64,000 nt of DNA from Sphingomonas gei (GTDB lineage: Bacteria; Pseudomonadota; Alphaproteobacteria; Sphingomonadales; Sphingomonadaceae): positions 310,001 to 374,000 of the forward strand of contig NZ_SRXT01000004.1 in the NCBI RefSeq assembly GCF_004792685.1. The letters run 5' to 3'. Every line of letters begins with the position of its first letter. Position 1 is the stretch's first letter. Of the stretch, positions 51,522 through 58,622 are shown one piece after another. Below the pieces are notes generated by a model that worked only from the letters and a program-made list of their open reading frames with translations, had not been told where the DNA came from and searched no databases. A program made the translations under genes and the position numbers.

Positions 51522-53024
51522 ATGGAACATGCCGTCGCAGTGAGCCCCTGGGTGTCGCTGGCCTATCTGGTCGCGGGCGTCTGCTTCATCCTCGCATTGC
51601 GCGGGCTTTCGAGCCCCGTCACCAGCCAGCGCGGCAATCGCTTCGGCATGATCGGCATGGCGATCGCGGTGGTTACGACTCTCGTGACGCATCTTCCGGT
51701 TGTCGTCCCTCCGTTTGACGCAGGTGGTGGAAGGATCGACGATCGCTGGAACTTCTGGGATCCGCTCGTGGTGGTGGAGATACTGGGAGCTATCGGGCTC
51801 GGCGCTGCCATTGGCATTGTCACTGCCCGCCGTATTGCCATGACCGCAATGCCGCAGCTTGTCGCTGCGTTCCACAGCCTCGTCGGCCTCGCCGCGGTGC
51901 TCGTCGCCGCAGCCGCGTTCCTCAATCCGCTGGCGTTCGGCATCGCGCAGGTGATCCGGCCGATCTACGGGCCCGACCTGATCACCATCCTGCCGGTCAG
52001 CCGGATCGAAATGGCGCTCGGCGTCGCGATCGGCGCGATCACTTTCTCCGGATCGGTGATCGCGTTCCTCAAGCTCAACGGCAATATGAGCGGCAAGCCG
52101 ATCCTGCTGCCCGGCCGGCACGTCATCAATCTCGCGCTGCTTGCCTCGATCCTTGGGCTGATCGCCTATTTCGTCACCGACCAGTCGCCCTGGATCTTCT
52201 GGACGATTACCGTGCTGAGCTTTGTGATCGGCTTCCTGCTGATCGTGCCGATCGGCGGGGCGGACATGCCGGTCGTGGTGTCGATGCTCAACTCCTATTC
52301 GGGCTGGGCCGCGGCGGCGATGGGGTTCACGCTCCACAACACCGCGATGATCGTCACCGGCGCCTTGGTCGGCAGCTCGGGTGCGATCCTCAGCTACATC
52401 ATGTGCCGCGCGATGAACCGCAGCTTCATCAGCGTCATCGCCGGCGGCTTTGGCGGCGACAGCAGCGGCGGCGCGGCCGCAGCGGCGAGCGATCGGCCGT
52501 GGAAGCGCGGCAGCGCCGAGGACGCGGCGTTCCTGATGAGCCAGGCCGAGCAAGTCATCATCGTCCCCGGCTACGGCATGGCCGTGGCGCAGGCGCAGCA
52601 CGCACTCAGGGAGATGGGCGACAAGCTCAAGGCGCATGGCGTGCGGGTGAAATACGCCATCCATCCCGTTGCGGGCCGCATGCCCGGGCATATGAACGTG
52701 CTGCTCGCCGAAGCCAATGTGCCCTATGACGAAGTGTTCGAGCTCGAGGACATCAACAGCGAGTTCGCGCAGACCGATGTCGCCTTCGTCATCGGCGCCA
52801 ACGACGTCACCAACCCCGCCGCGAAGACCGACAAGTCGTCGCCGATCTACGGCATGCCGGTGCTCGATGTCGAAAAAGCCAAGACGGTGCTGTTCATCAA
52901 GCGCTCGATGGGCGGGGTCGGCTATGCGGGTGTGGACAACGAGTTGTTTTACCGCGACAATACGATGATGCTTCTGGCCGATGCCAAGAAGATGGTGGAA
53001 GAGATCGTTAAGTCGCTCGACTAG
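51522..53024 (+). CDS. pntB: NAD(P) transhydrogenase subunit beta
   Basis: A 500-residue subunit with nine or so membrane helices and a C-terminal NADP(H) domain (about 325-500). Channel signatures include MTAMPQLVAAFHSLVGLAAVLVA, GNMSGKPILLPGRH and PIGGADMPVVVSMLNSYSGWAAAAMGF. The NADP site has IIVPGYGMAVAQAQ and IGANDVTNPAAKTDKSSPIYGMPVL. Between the first two helices is a loop of about 17 residues (PFDAGGGRIDDRWNFWD), longer than in most PntB proteins. The rest is standard. Confidence 0.95.
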   Translation: MEHAVAVSPWVSLAYLVAGVCFILALRGLSSPVTSQRGNRFGMIGMAIAVVTTLVTHLPVVVPPFDAGGGRIDDRWNFWDPLVVVEILGAIGLGAAIGIVTARRIAMTAMPQLVAAFHSLVGLAAVLVAAAAFLNPLAFGIAQVIRPIYGPDLITILPVSRIEMALGVAIGAITFSGSVIAFLKLNGNMSGKPILLPGRHVINLALLASILGLIAYFVTDQSPWIFWTITVLSFVIGFLLIVPIGGADMPVVVSMLNSYSGWAAAAMGFTLHNTAMIVTGALVGSSGAILSYIMCRAMNRSFISVIAGGFGGDSSGGAAAAASDRPWKRGSAEDAAFLMSQAEQVIIVPGYGMAVAQAQHALREMGDKLKAHGVRVKYAIHPVAGRMPGHMNVLLAEANVPYDEVFELEDINSEFAQTDVAFVIGANDVTNPAAKTDKSSPIYGMPVLDVEKAKTVLFIKRSMGGVGYAGVDNELFYRDNTMMLLADAKKMVEEIVKSLD

Positions 53025-53201
53025 ACTGCGATCGATGGGGGGAACGGGGAATAGTACCTCGCCACTCGATCCGTAATGGACGCTTGATCGACCAACTCGC
53101 CGCGCGGGTCGCCTCATAACCTCCGAAACGGAGGAATTCGGACTCAATTGTTTCGGGGCCATGCGGCATCTCCGGAACAGAAGACGAACCTGAGGCAGGT
53201 G

Positions 53202-54155
53202 ATGGCGGGATTGACCATGCTCCAAGAAGCCCCGAACCAAGGCTATGCCAGCGGCGCTCCGGCCGCATTGGTCATTGCCGACAGCGCCGATGTCGCGGCG
53301 GCGGCGCTCGATGCGCTCGCGCTCGCCGGCTGCACCGCGCGCAAACGCGTATCCTTCGGCGAGGCGTCGGCCGATCTCAGCAATTATGATGGACTCGATC
53401 TCATCGTGATCGAAGCGGCGGGAGCGCCCGATGCCTTGCTCGACCTGGTATTGGCGCGCGCGGATACGATGGCGCGCGAACGTTCGCTGGGCATCGTTGC
53501 GACGGTCCTGCCCGAGCAGGTCGACGTCGCCGTAGCGCAATTGCTCGGCCCGCATTGCCAGATCCTGTGCAACCCTGCGCGTGCCGAGCGGCTCAGCGCG
53601 ATCGCTGGCGCCAAATGGCATGCCCGCGGCGTGATGGACGACGTCAATCGCGAGGCCGAGTCGGTCCGCCTGCGCCGATTGAGCGAGGAAGTGGCGCGGA
53701 TCGCCGAGACGCTGGCGCGGCTGACCCGCAGCGACGATGCCGAGCCGCGGGTCGGCGTGCGCGATCGCGGCAGCGGTTATCGCGGGCCCGATCCGGCGCC
53801 GGGCGTGGAGATCGACGCTGCGGAGATTCGCTCGGTGATCCGCGCACGGCGAATGCGGGCGCAGTTCTTCGCCGACGAGCTGTTCGCCGACCCGGCCTGG
53901 GACATGCTGCTCGACTTGTTCGCGGCGCAGCTCGAGCGGCGCCAGGTGTCGGTCTCCAGCCTGTGCATCGCCGCGGCGGTGCCGCCCACGACGGCGCTGC
54001 GCTGGATCGGCACGCTGCACGAAGCGGGGCTGTTCGAGCGCCAGGCCGACCCCAGCGACCGCCGGCGCGCCTATATCGGACTGAGCGCCAAGGGGATCGA
54101 CGGCATGCGCAGCTATGCCAGCGCGGTGAAGCGCGCCGGGCTCTATCTCGTTTGA
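53202..54155 (+). CDS. Winged-helix protein with receiver-like N-terminal domain
   Basis: A 317-residue protein. The N-terminal half (ALVIADSADVAAAALDALALAGCTARKRV...LDLIVIEAAG) folds like a receiver domain but lacks the usual phospho-Asp (Glu in its place). A charged linker (LRRLSEEVARIAETLARLTR) leads to a C-terminal winged helix with RRMRAQFFADELFADPAWDMLLDLFAAQLERRQVSVSSL and ERQADPSDRRRAYIGLSAKG, resembling MarR proteins. The start is taken as ATG 53202 behind GAGGCAGGTG; the TTG at 53148 is possible. Target genes are unknown. The tRNA-Val gene follows 43 bases later. Confidence 0.8.
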   Translation: MAGLTMLQEAPNQGYASGAPAALVIADSADVAAAALDALALAGCTARKRVSFGEASADLSNYDGLDLIVIEAAGAPDALLDLVLARADTMARERSLGIVATVLPEQVDVAVAQLLGPHCQILCNPARAERLSAIAGAKWHARGVMDDVNREAESVRLRRLSEEVARIAETLARLTRSDDAEPRVGVRDRGSGYRGPDPAPGVEIDAAEIRSVIRARRMRAQFFADELFADPAWDMLLDLFAAQLERRQVSVSSLCIAAAVPPTTALRWIGTLHEAGLFERQADPSDRRRAYIGLSAKGIDGMRSYASAVKRAGLYLV

Positions 54156-54198
54156 AGCCTTGCCCCGGGACGCGGCTTTTGGCATCGGCGGGGTGCAA

Positions 54199-54274
54199 GG
54201 GCGCTTAGCTCAGTTGGTAGAGCATCTCGTTTACACCGAGAGGGTCGGCGGTTCGAGCCCGTCAGCGCCCACCA
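54199..54274 (+). tRNA. tRNA-Val (UAC anticodon)
   Basis: A complete cloverleaf of 76 bases. The acceptor stem GGGCGCT pairs with AGCGCCC. The D-arm is TAGCTCAGTTGGTAGAGC and the anticodon stem TCTCG/CGAGA encloses the loop TTTACAC, giving anticodon TAC, which reads valine codons GUA and related. The T-arm contains GGTTCGAGCCC. The 3' end ACCA is encoded. It lies between two protein genes, with no integrase or truncated second copy that would mark an attachment site. Confidence 0.97.
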
Positions 54275-54292
54275 TCCCCTGGCACCGGTCGC

Positions 54293-54652
54293 TCAGCTGG
54301 CCTTGAAGGTCGGCGCGCCATTGGCGTAGTTGAGCGTCACATAGGCGTTGTCGCAGACGTTGATGTTCGACCAGATCGCACTGGTGTCGTCGGCGAAGGT
54401 CGCCTTGACGTCGTATTTGCAGCCGCTGCCCTTGTCGAAATGCACCGTCATGCGGCCCCCCGGCTTGGTATCGCTCTTCTTCGCCTCGGGCTCGACCTTG
54501 TTTGCGACCCAGCTGCCGGCGCCGGCGGCGGAGATGTCGATTCCCTTGATCGGCTTGCCGGTGTTGTTGGCCAGGACGAAATCCCAGTCCTCGGCCAGCG
54601 CGGGCACGGCGAACATCGCCACCGCGGCGATTGCCATCGCTGTTCTGATCAT
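54293..54652 (-). CDS. Small secreted protein of unknown function
   Basis: A 119-residue exported protein. AGGAGGGG seven bases before the ATG at 54652 gives a strong start. The signal peptide (MIRTAMAIAAVAMFAVPALAED) precedes a beta-rich mature domain: WDFVLANNTGKPIKGIDIS, SWVANKVEP, GGRMTVHFDKGSGCKYDVKATF and NVCDNAYVTLNY, with two cysteines (GSGCKYD, NVCDN). Homologous sphingomonad proteins exist by recollection of pattern, but no reliable function is known. It lies downstream of tRNA-Val on the opposite strand. Confidence 0.8.
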   Translation of the reverse strand: MIRTAMAIAAVAMFAVPALAEDWDFVLANNTGKPIKGIDISAAGAGSWVANKVEPEAKKSDTKPGGRMTVHFDKGSGCKYDVKATFADDTSAIWSNINVCDNAYVTLNYANGAPTFKAS

Positions 54653-54736
54653 CGCAGTCCCCTCCTGCATTTTGCCCTTTTCTGATCGCAGACTGCGCCT
54701 CCGCGCTGCGCTCGGCAAGGGGCTCCGACGGAAGGA

Positions 54737-55300
54737 CTAGAGCGCGCGGACCAGCCGCACCGCGCAGGCAATCCAGGGCGGATCGCTCACTACCTGCTGG
54801 CGTGCGCCGGCACCGAGCGGCAGCAAATGCAGCTTGTCGCCTTCGCGCCCGATCAGCCGGCCAAACACGAAGCGCCCGGCTGGACGGGGCACCAGCACGT
54901 CGCGGTTGAGCGCGCGGGCATAACCATCGGGGGCGAGACGGTCGCACCAGATCTCGTCGCCGGCGCGATAATCGCCGATGCCGCCGCCCACGGTGACGGC
55001 GACCATCCCCGGCTCGCCGCGCGGCGGGACCACCGAAGCAGGCCGCCGCGGCGCCTGCGCGCCGCTGCCGTCGAGGATCGCGGCAACGGCGATTTCCGGC
55101 CGGTCGGGCAGGCGCACCAGGTCCGACGCGTCGACTCCGAGCGCCGCGGCAATGCGATTGAGCCAACCGACCGAGACGGTGCGCGTGCCCGTCTCGAGCC
55201 GGCCGATCGTCTGCGCCGTGGTCGGCGGGTCGCAGCGCCGCGCGACATCGTCGAGCGTGAGCCCCTTGGCACGCCGAACCTCGCGAATGGCGGTGATCAT
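54737..55300 (-). CDS. XRE-family regulator with S24/LexA-like domain
   Basis: A 187-residue protein. Residues 1-60 form a helix-turn-helix of the XRE type (IREVRRAKGLTLDDVARRCDPPTTAQTIGRLETGTRTVSVGWLNRIAAALGV). The remainder resembles the S24 peptidase fold of LexA and phage repressors (GDEIWCDRLAP, NRDVLVPRPAGRFVFGRLIG), though the catalytic Ser and Lys cannot be confirmed. AGGAG seven bases upstream supports the ATG at 55300. It is divergent from the DUF6456 gene, with a small palindrome between. Confidence 0.82.
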   Translation of the reverse strand: MITAIREVRRAKGLTLDDVARRCDPPTTAQTIGRLETGTRTVSVGWLNRIAAALGVDASDLVRLPDRPEIAVAAILDGSGAQAPRRPASVVPPRGEPGMVAVTVGGGIGDYRAGDEIWCDRLAPDGYARALNRDVLVPRPAGRFVFGRLIGREGDKLHLLPLGAGARQQVVSDPPWIACAVRLVRAL

Positions 55301-55312
55301 CGCCCGTCTCCT

Positions 55313-55325
55313 AACCGATTTGGTT
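55313..55325. promoter_or_regulatory. Small palindrome between XRE/S24 and DUF6456 genes
   Basis: AACC-GATTT-GGTT lies 12 bases before the XRE start on its strand and 64 bases before the DUF6456 start on the other. Position suits an autoregulatory operator for the XRE protein. The arms are only four bases, so evidence is weak. Confidence 0.25.
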
Positions 55326-55389
55326 TTTCCTCTTTCCTACAAACAGGACTCCGTGGCAATAGCGGCGAATCGAACGAAAGGAGTACGAA

Positions 55390-55857
55390 ATGCGCGAACT
55401 CGCAGAGCGGAAGATCGATGCGGCTGGCGCAACCGGTGCACGGGCGCAGGGACGACGGAGCGTCACCGTCAACCTTGCCGAGTCGCCATTGAGCTGGCTG
55501 CGGTCGCGCGGGCATGTCGATGCGCGGCAATTCGAGGCGGGCGAGCGGCTGCGGACCGATTACGAGATCGCGGCGCTGGGCCCGCGTGTGACGATGCGCT
55601 GGGACGCCAGCCCGCGCGCACCGCGCGGTGCTGCGCCCGCCGAAGATCCCACGCTGGCGCAGATCGGCGCGAAACGCCGCTTCGACGCGGCGGTGTCGGC
55701 GGCAGGGCCCGGGCTGGCCGACGTGCTGTGGCGCGTGGTCTGCGCCGGCGAAGGGCTGGCAGCCGCGGAGAAGGCGCTGGGATGGCCGAGCCGCGCCGGC
55801 AAGCTGGTGCTCGGCATCGCGCTCGATCGGCTCGCGGATCATTACCGGCTGCGTTGA
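55390..55857 (+). CDS. DUF6456 domain protein
   Basis: A 155-residue protein. The ATG at 55390 follows AAAGGAG at ideal spacing. After a basic N-terminal stretch come VTVNLAESPLSWLRSRGHVDARQFEAGERLRTDYE and the C-terminal AGLADVLW-type block (GLADVLWRVVCAGEGLAAAEKALGWPSRAGKLVLGIALDRLADHY), which is characteristic of DUF6456. The last part looks like a helix-turn-helix (AEKALGWPSRAGKLVLGIAL), suggesting DNA binding. This alphaproteobacterial family is of unknown role. It is divergent from the XRE/S24 gene. Confidence 0.82.
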   Translation: MRELAERKIDAAGATGARAQGRRSVTVNLAESPLSWLRSRGHVDARQFEAGERLRTDYEIAALGPRVTMRWDASPRAPRGAAPAEDPTLAQIGAKRRFDAAVSAAGPGLADVLWRVVCAGEGLAAAEKALGWPSRAGKLVLGIALDRLADHYRLR

Positions 55858-55880
55858 GCCGGCGGCGAACTACGCGGCGA

Positions 55881-56816
55881 TCATCGTCCCGCGGCCGGAG
55901 CAGCGAAGGTCACGCGCTCCGCCGCCGCATAGCGGTCCCAGTCGCCGCGCGTGCGGAAGCCGCCATTGCCCAGATTCCAGGCCGAGCCCGAATAATAGAC
56001 GAACGGCTTGCCCGGCGTGACGCGGAGCAAAGCAAGATGATTGTCGGCATCCTTGACGACATCGACGAGCATCGACGGATCGAAGCGCAAGGCGATCGCC
56101 ATGCGGCCATGTCCGCGCTCTTCGGGGCCCCACCACGACAGCAGTCCGCGCGCTTTGTCGACGGTCAACTCGCCCTCGGCACCGGTGGGTTTGCGGGCGA
56201 TCCCGATCCCCACGACCAGCAGCCCTGGCTTGTCCGAACCGAGGGTCGAAACCATGCGGGTGAAGTGGGTGCCCATCGGCAGCGTGAAGCGCCGAGACTC
56301 CCAGACCTTGCGTGTCACAGCGACCGGCCACGGCGCATAATCGACTTCGAAGTCGGCAGCGTCGGGACCGTTGCGGAGGATGCGGTGCTTCGTGAAATTG
56401 CGTGAGGTCCACAATTTGTTGTCGAGCCAGATGCCCAGCCCGCCCGCGCCGCGCGACGTGCCGACATTGTAATAGTCGAGGCCCTCGCCGTGAAAGCCGT
56501 GCTGGTCGCCGCTCTTGAGCTGCCGGTCCATGAACGGCCAGGCGACGTTCTTGCCCCAGCTGTCGATTCCCGATCCCGACGGCGGCTCATAGGCTTCGAG
56601 CGCATGGCCGTAGATGCGGTGCGCGGTGCGGTCGTTTTCCCAGAGCAGGTCATCGTAGCGATAGTCGGCGAGCATCACGTTGGCGCGCGGCGTGCGGTCC
56701 GACGCTGGGGGGAGGGGCTTGTCGATTGTCGGGAGCTGCGCTTCGGGCACGTCCTGCGCGGCGAGCGAAAGCGGCAGTGCCAGCAGCGCGGCTGCTAGCG
56801 AACGGACCCATGGCAT
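55881..56816 (-). CDS. DUF4861 domain secreted protein
   Basis: A 311-residue exported protein. AGGA seven bases before the ATG at 56816 picks this start over the ATG two codons earlier. The signal peptide (MPWVRSLAAALLALPLSLAAQ) is followed by a domain rich in aromatic residues: YRYDDLLWENDRTAHRIYG, SGIDSWGKNVAWPFMDRQLK, WDNKLWTSRNFTKHR and YAPWPVAVTRKVW. This matches DUF4861, a family often found in polysaccharide utilisation loci, where it may bind or process sugars. No such locus is present here. Confidence 0.8.
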   Translation of the reverse strand: MPWVRSLAAALLALPLSLAAQDVPEAQLPTIDKPLPPASDRTPRANVMLADYRYDDLLWENDRTAHRIYGHALEAYEPPSGSGIDSWGKNVAWPFMDRQLKSGDQHGFHGEGLDYYNVGTSRGAGGLGIWLDNKLWTSRNFTKHRILRNGPDAADFEVDYAPWPVAVTRKVWESRRFTLPMGTHFTRMVSTLGSDKPGLLVVGIGIARKPTGAEGELTVDKARGLLSWWGPEERGHGRMAIALRFDPSMLVDVVKDADNHLALLRVTPGKPFVYYSGSAWNLGNGGFRTRGDWDRYAAAERVTFAAPAAGR

Positions 56817-56893
56817 CGGCATTCCTCTCGCGGCGCCGGTGGTCCGGCCTTCTGATCGAGCCAGGCTAGCCAGGCCCTTCCGGGCTTGCAAGC

Positions 56894-57820
56894 TCAGCCG
56901 AGCGCCGCGACTGCCGCGTTCCATGCCCCGGCTTCGTCCTCGTGCCGGGCGTGGATTTCGGGGGGCTGGGCTCGCTCGTCCGGAAGATCGATTTCGACGC
57001 TCGCATCGTAGAGGAAAGTGGCATTGCCGCTGATCGTCACCATGCGGTCGGCGTCGGCGCGTCCGCGGACCAGCCCGCCCTTGTTGAACACCCGCACTTG
57101 CGCGCCGATCGGGACGCTCCCGGTCAGTCCCGCGGCGAGCACCGATGCCGCCATCGCGCTGCCGCAACTGTCGGTCAGCCCGACGCCGCGCTCGAAGGTA
57201 CGCACGAACAGATCGGCGCCCCGCAGCTCGACGAACGACACGTTCGCGCGGCCGGGGATCAACGCCGGCCCTGCCTCGCAATATTCGCCCAATGCGACCA
57301 GTTCGGCTTCGTCGATCGTGTCGACGAACGTCACCAGATGTGGGTTGGGCATCGCCACCGCCGTGAAGCTGCGGGTGCTCGGGAGTTCGGACAGCGGGCC
57401 GATCAGGCCGACATCCATCGGCTCGAGCGAGGCTGGTCCGACGATCGTGCGAATTGTCACCACGCCGGGCGCGAGTTCGGCCTCCCGTGCGACGTCGGCC
57501 GAGCTGGTCTTGAGCTTTACCCGTGCGGTCTTGAGCCCGAGCGCCTCGAACCCGGCACGCGCCACGCAGCGCAGGCCATTGAGGCAGGTTTCGGCTTCGG
57601 AGCCGTCCGAATTGAACATCCGCATGCCAAAGGCGTGTCCGCCATCGCCGCCGACGAGCAGCAACAGCCCGTCACCCCCCACCGGCCCGTCGCGATCGGC
57701 AAGTGCGCGCGCCACGCGTGCCCAGTCGGAATCGTCGAGCGTGATCCCGCGCGCATCGATCAGGGGAAAGTCATTCCCCGAGCCGTGGCATTTGGTGAAG
57801 GCGAACCGCATCCCGCGCAT
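56894..57820 (-). CDS. dapF: Diaminopimelate epimerase, divergent
   Basis: A 308-residue enzyme of the DapF family, which converts LL- to meso-diaminopimelate for lysine and peptidoglycan. The two catalytic Cys regions are present but altered: NSDGSEAETCLNGLRCVAR (usual CGNG reads CLNG) and LTDSCGSAMAAS (usual ACGTG reads SCGS). The N-terminal FTKCHGSGNDFPLIDAR and VAMPNPHLVTFV are family-typical. The protein is longer at the C-terminus than most. It may be the sole dapF or a paralogue with another substrate. It is followed by DUF4861 on the same strand. A start at 57811 is also possible. Confidence 0.82.
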   Translation of the reverse strand: MRGMRFAFTKCHGSGNDFPLIDARGITLDDSDWARVARALADRDGPVGGDGLLLLVGGDGGHAFGMRMFNSDGSEAETCLNGLRCVARAGFEALGLKTARVKLKTSSADVAREAELAPGVVTIRTIVGPASLEPMDVGLIGPLSELPSTRSFTAVAMPNPHLVTFVDTIDEAELVALGEYCEAGPALIPGRANVSFVELRGADLFVRTFERGVGLTDSCGSAMAASVLAAGLTGSVPIGAQVRVFNKGGLVRGRADADRMVTISGNATFLYDASVEIDLPDERAQPPEIHARHEDEAGAWNAAVAALG

Positions 57821-57852
57821 TTAGGGCGTGGAGTGCGGCTTGGCTACTCGCC

Positions 57853-58524
57853 TCAGGCCAGCTGCGGTGCCGTCACCGGTCCGCCCATTGCGGCGACCAC
57901 GGCATGGTCCTTCGCGACAATCGACGCGAAGCTCGGCCGTGCCAATATCGCCGCGATATAGGCGGCGGTGCGCGGGTAGCGCGACGCGTCCGCCGCCACG
58001 CCGATGCAGCCGAGCGTGGCGAAAGGGCTCGCCACTGCGATATCGGCGAGCGTCAGCCGGTCCTCGACGAGGAAGCCGCTCGCCGGGATGACCTTCTCCA
58101 GATAGTCGAACAGCGGCGGTAGCAAGTCGCGTTCGGCGTGGTCGGCGGCTTCGTGGTCGCATTGCTGCTTGAGCACGCGCGGCAGCACGAAGCGATTGCC
58201 GAAGATCGCAGTGCCTGCCGCCATCACCATCGTATCGGCCAGTTCGTCATACCAGATCGTTCGCGCGCGGGCGCGCGGCTCTGGCGGGATCAGATTGGGC
58301 TCCGGATATTTGGCTTCGAGATACGCCACGATTGCGGACGAATCCGAGATCAGGAAATCCTCGTCCTTGAAGGCCGGTATCTTGCCGAACGGACTGGCGG
58401 CGTCGAAATCGGGGCTACCGCGGCCAAGGCCGGCTTGCTGCAATTCGAGAGTCAGCCCTTTTTCGGCCCCGAACACCATGCATTTGCGCACATAGGGCGA
58501 CAGCGTCGAACCATATACGATCAT
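57853..58524 (-). CDS. Glutathione S-transferase family protein
   Basis: A 223-residue GST. The N-terminal thioredoxin fold has VYGSTLSPYVRKCMVFGAEKGL (a possible Ser or Cys active residue), PFGKIPAFKDED with the cis-proline and SDSSAIVAYLEAKYP with the glutathione gamma-glutamyl contact. A helical C-terminal domain has LTLADIAVASPFATL, the N-capping box motif. The substrate is unknown; soluble, cytoplasmic. It lies 32 bases before dapF on the same strand. Confidence 0.92.
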   Translation of the reverse strand: MIVYGSTLSPYVRKCMVFGAEKGLTLELQQAGLGRGSPDFDAASPFGKIPAFKDEDFLISDSSAIVAYLEAKYPEPNLIPPEPRARARTIWYDELADTMVMAAGTAIFGNRFVLPRVLKQQCDHEAADHAERDLLPPLFDYLEKVIPASGFLVEDRLTLADIAVASPFATLGCIGVAADASRYPRTAAYIAAILARPSFASIVAKDHAVVAAMGGPVTAPQLA

Positions 58525-58622
58525 CGGACATTCTCTCCATCATGCTGCAAACCTGACCTTCCGGACCCCGGGAACATCTGGTTTGCCACGACAGCGCGAA
58601 TCCGCTGTGCCAAGGAGACGCA

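Noticed and set aside
51453..54185. 910-codon minus-strand frame over pntB and the winged-helix gene
   Set aside because: Two convincing plus-strand genes occupy the region; His/Asp/Arg-rich composition marks a shadow.
54199..54274. tRNA-Val as an integration site of a genomic island
   Set aside because: No integrase and no partial tRNA copy are found nearby, and the following genes look native.
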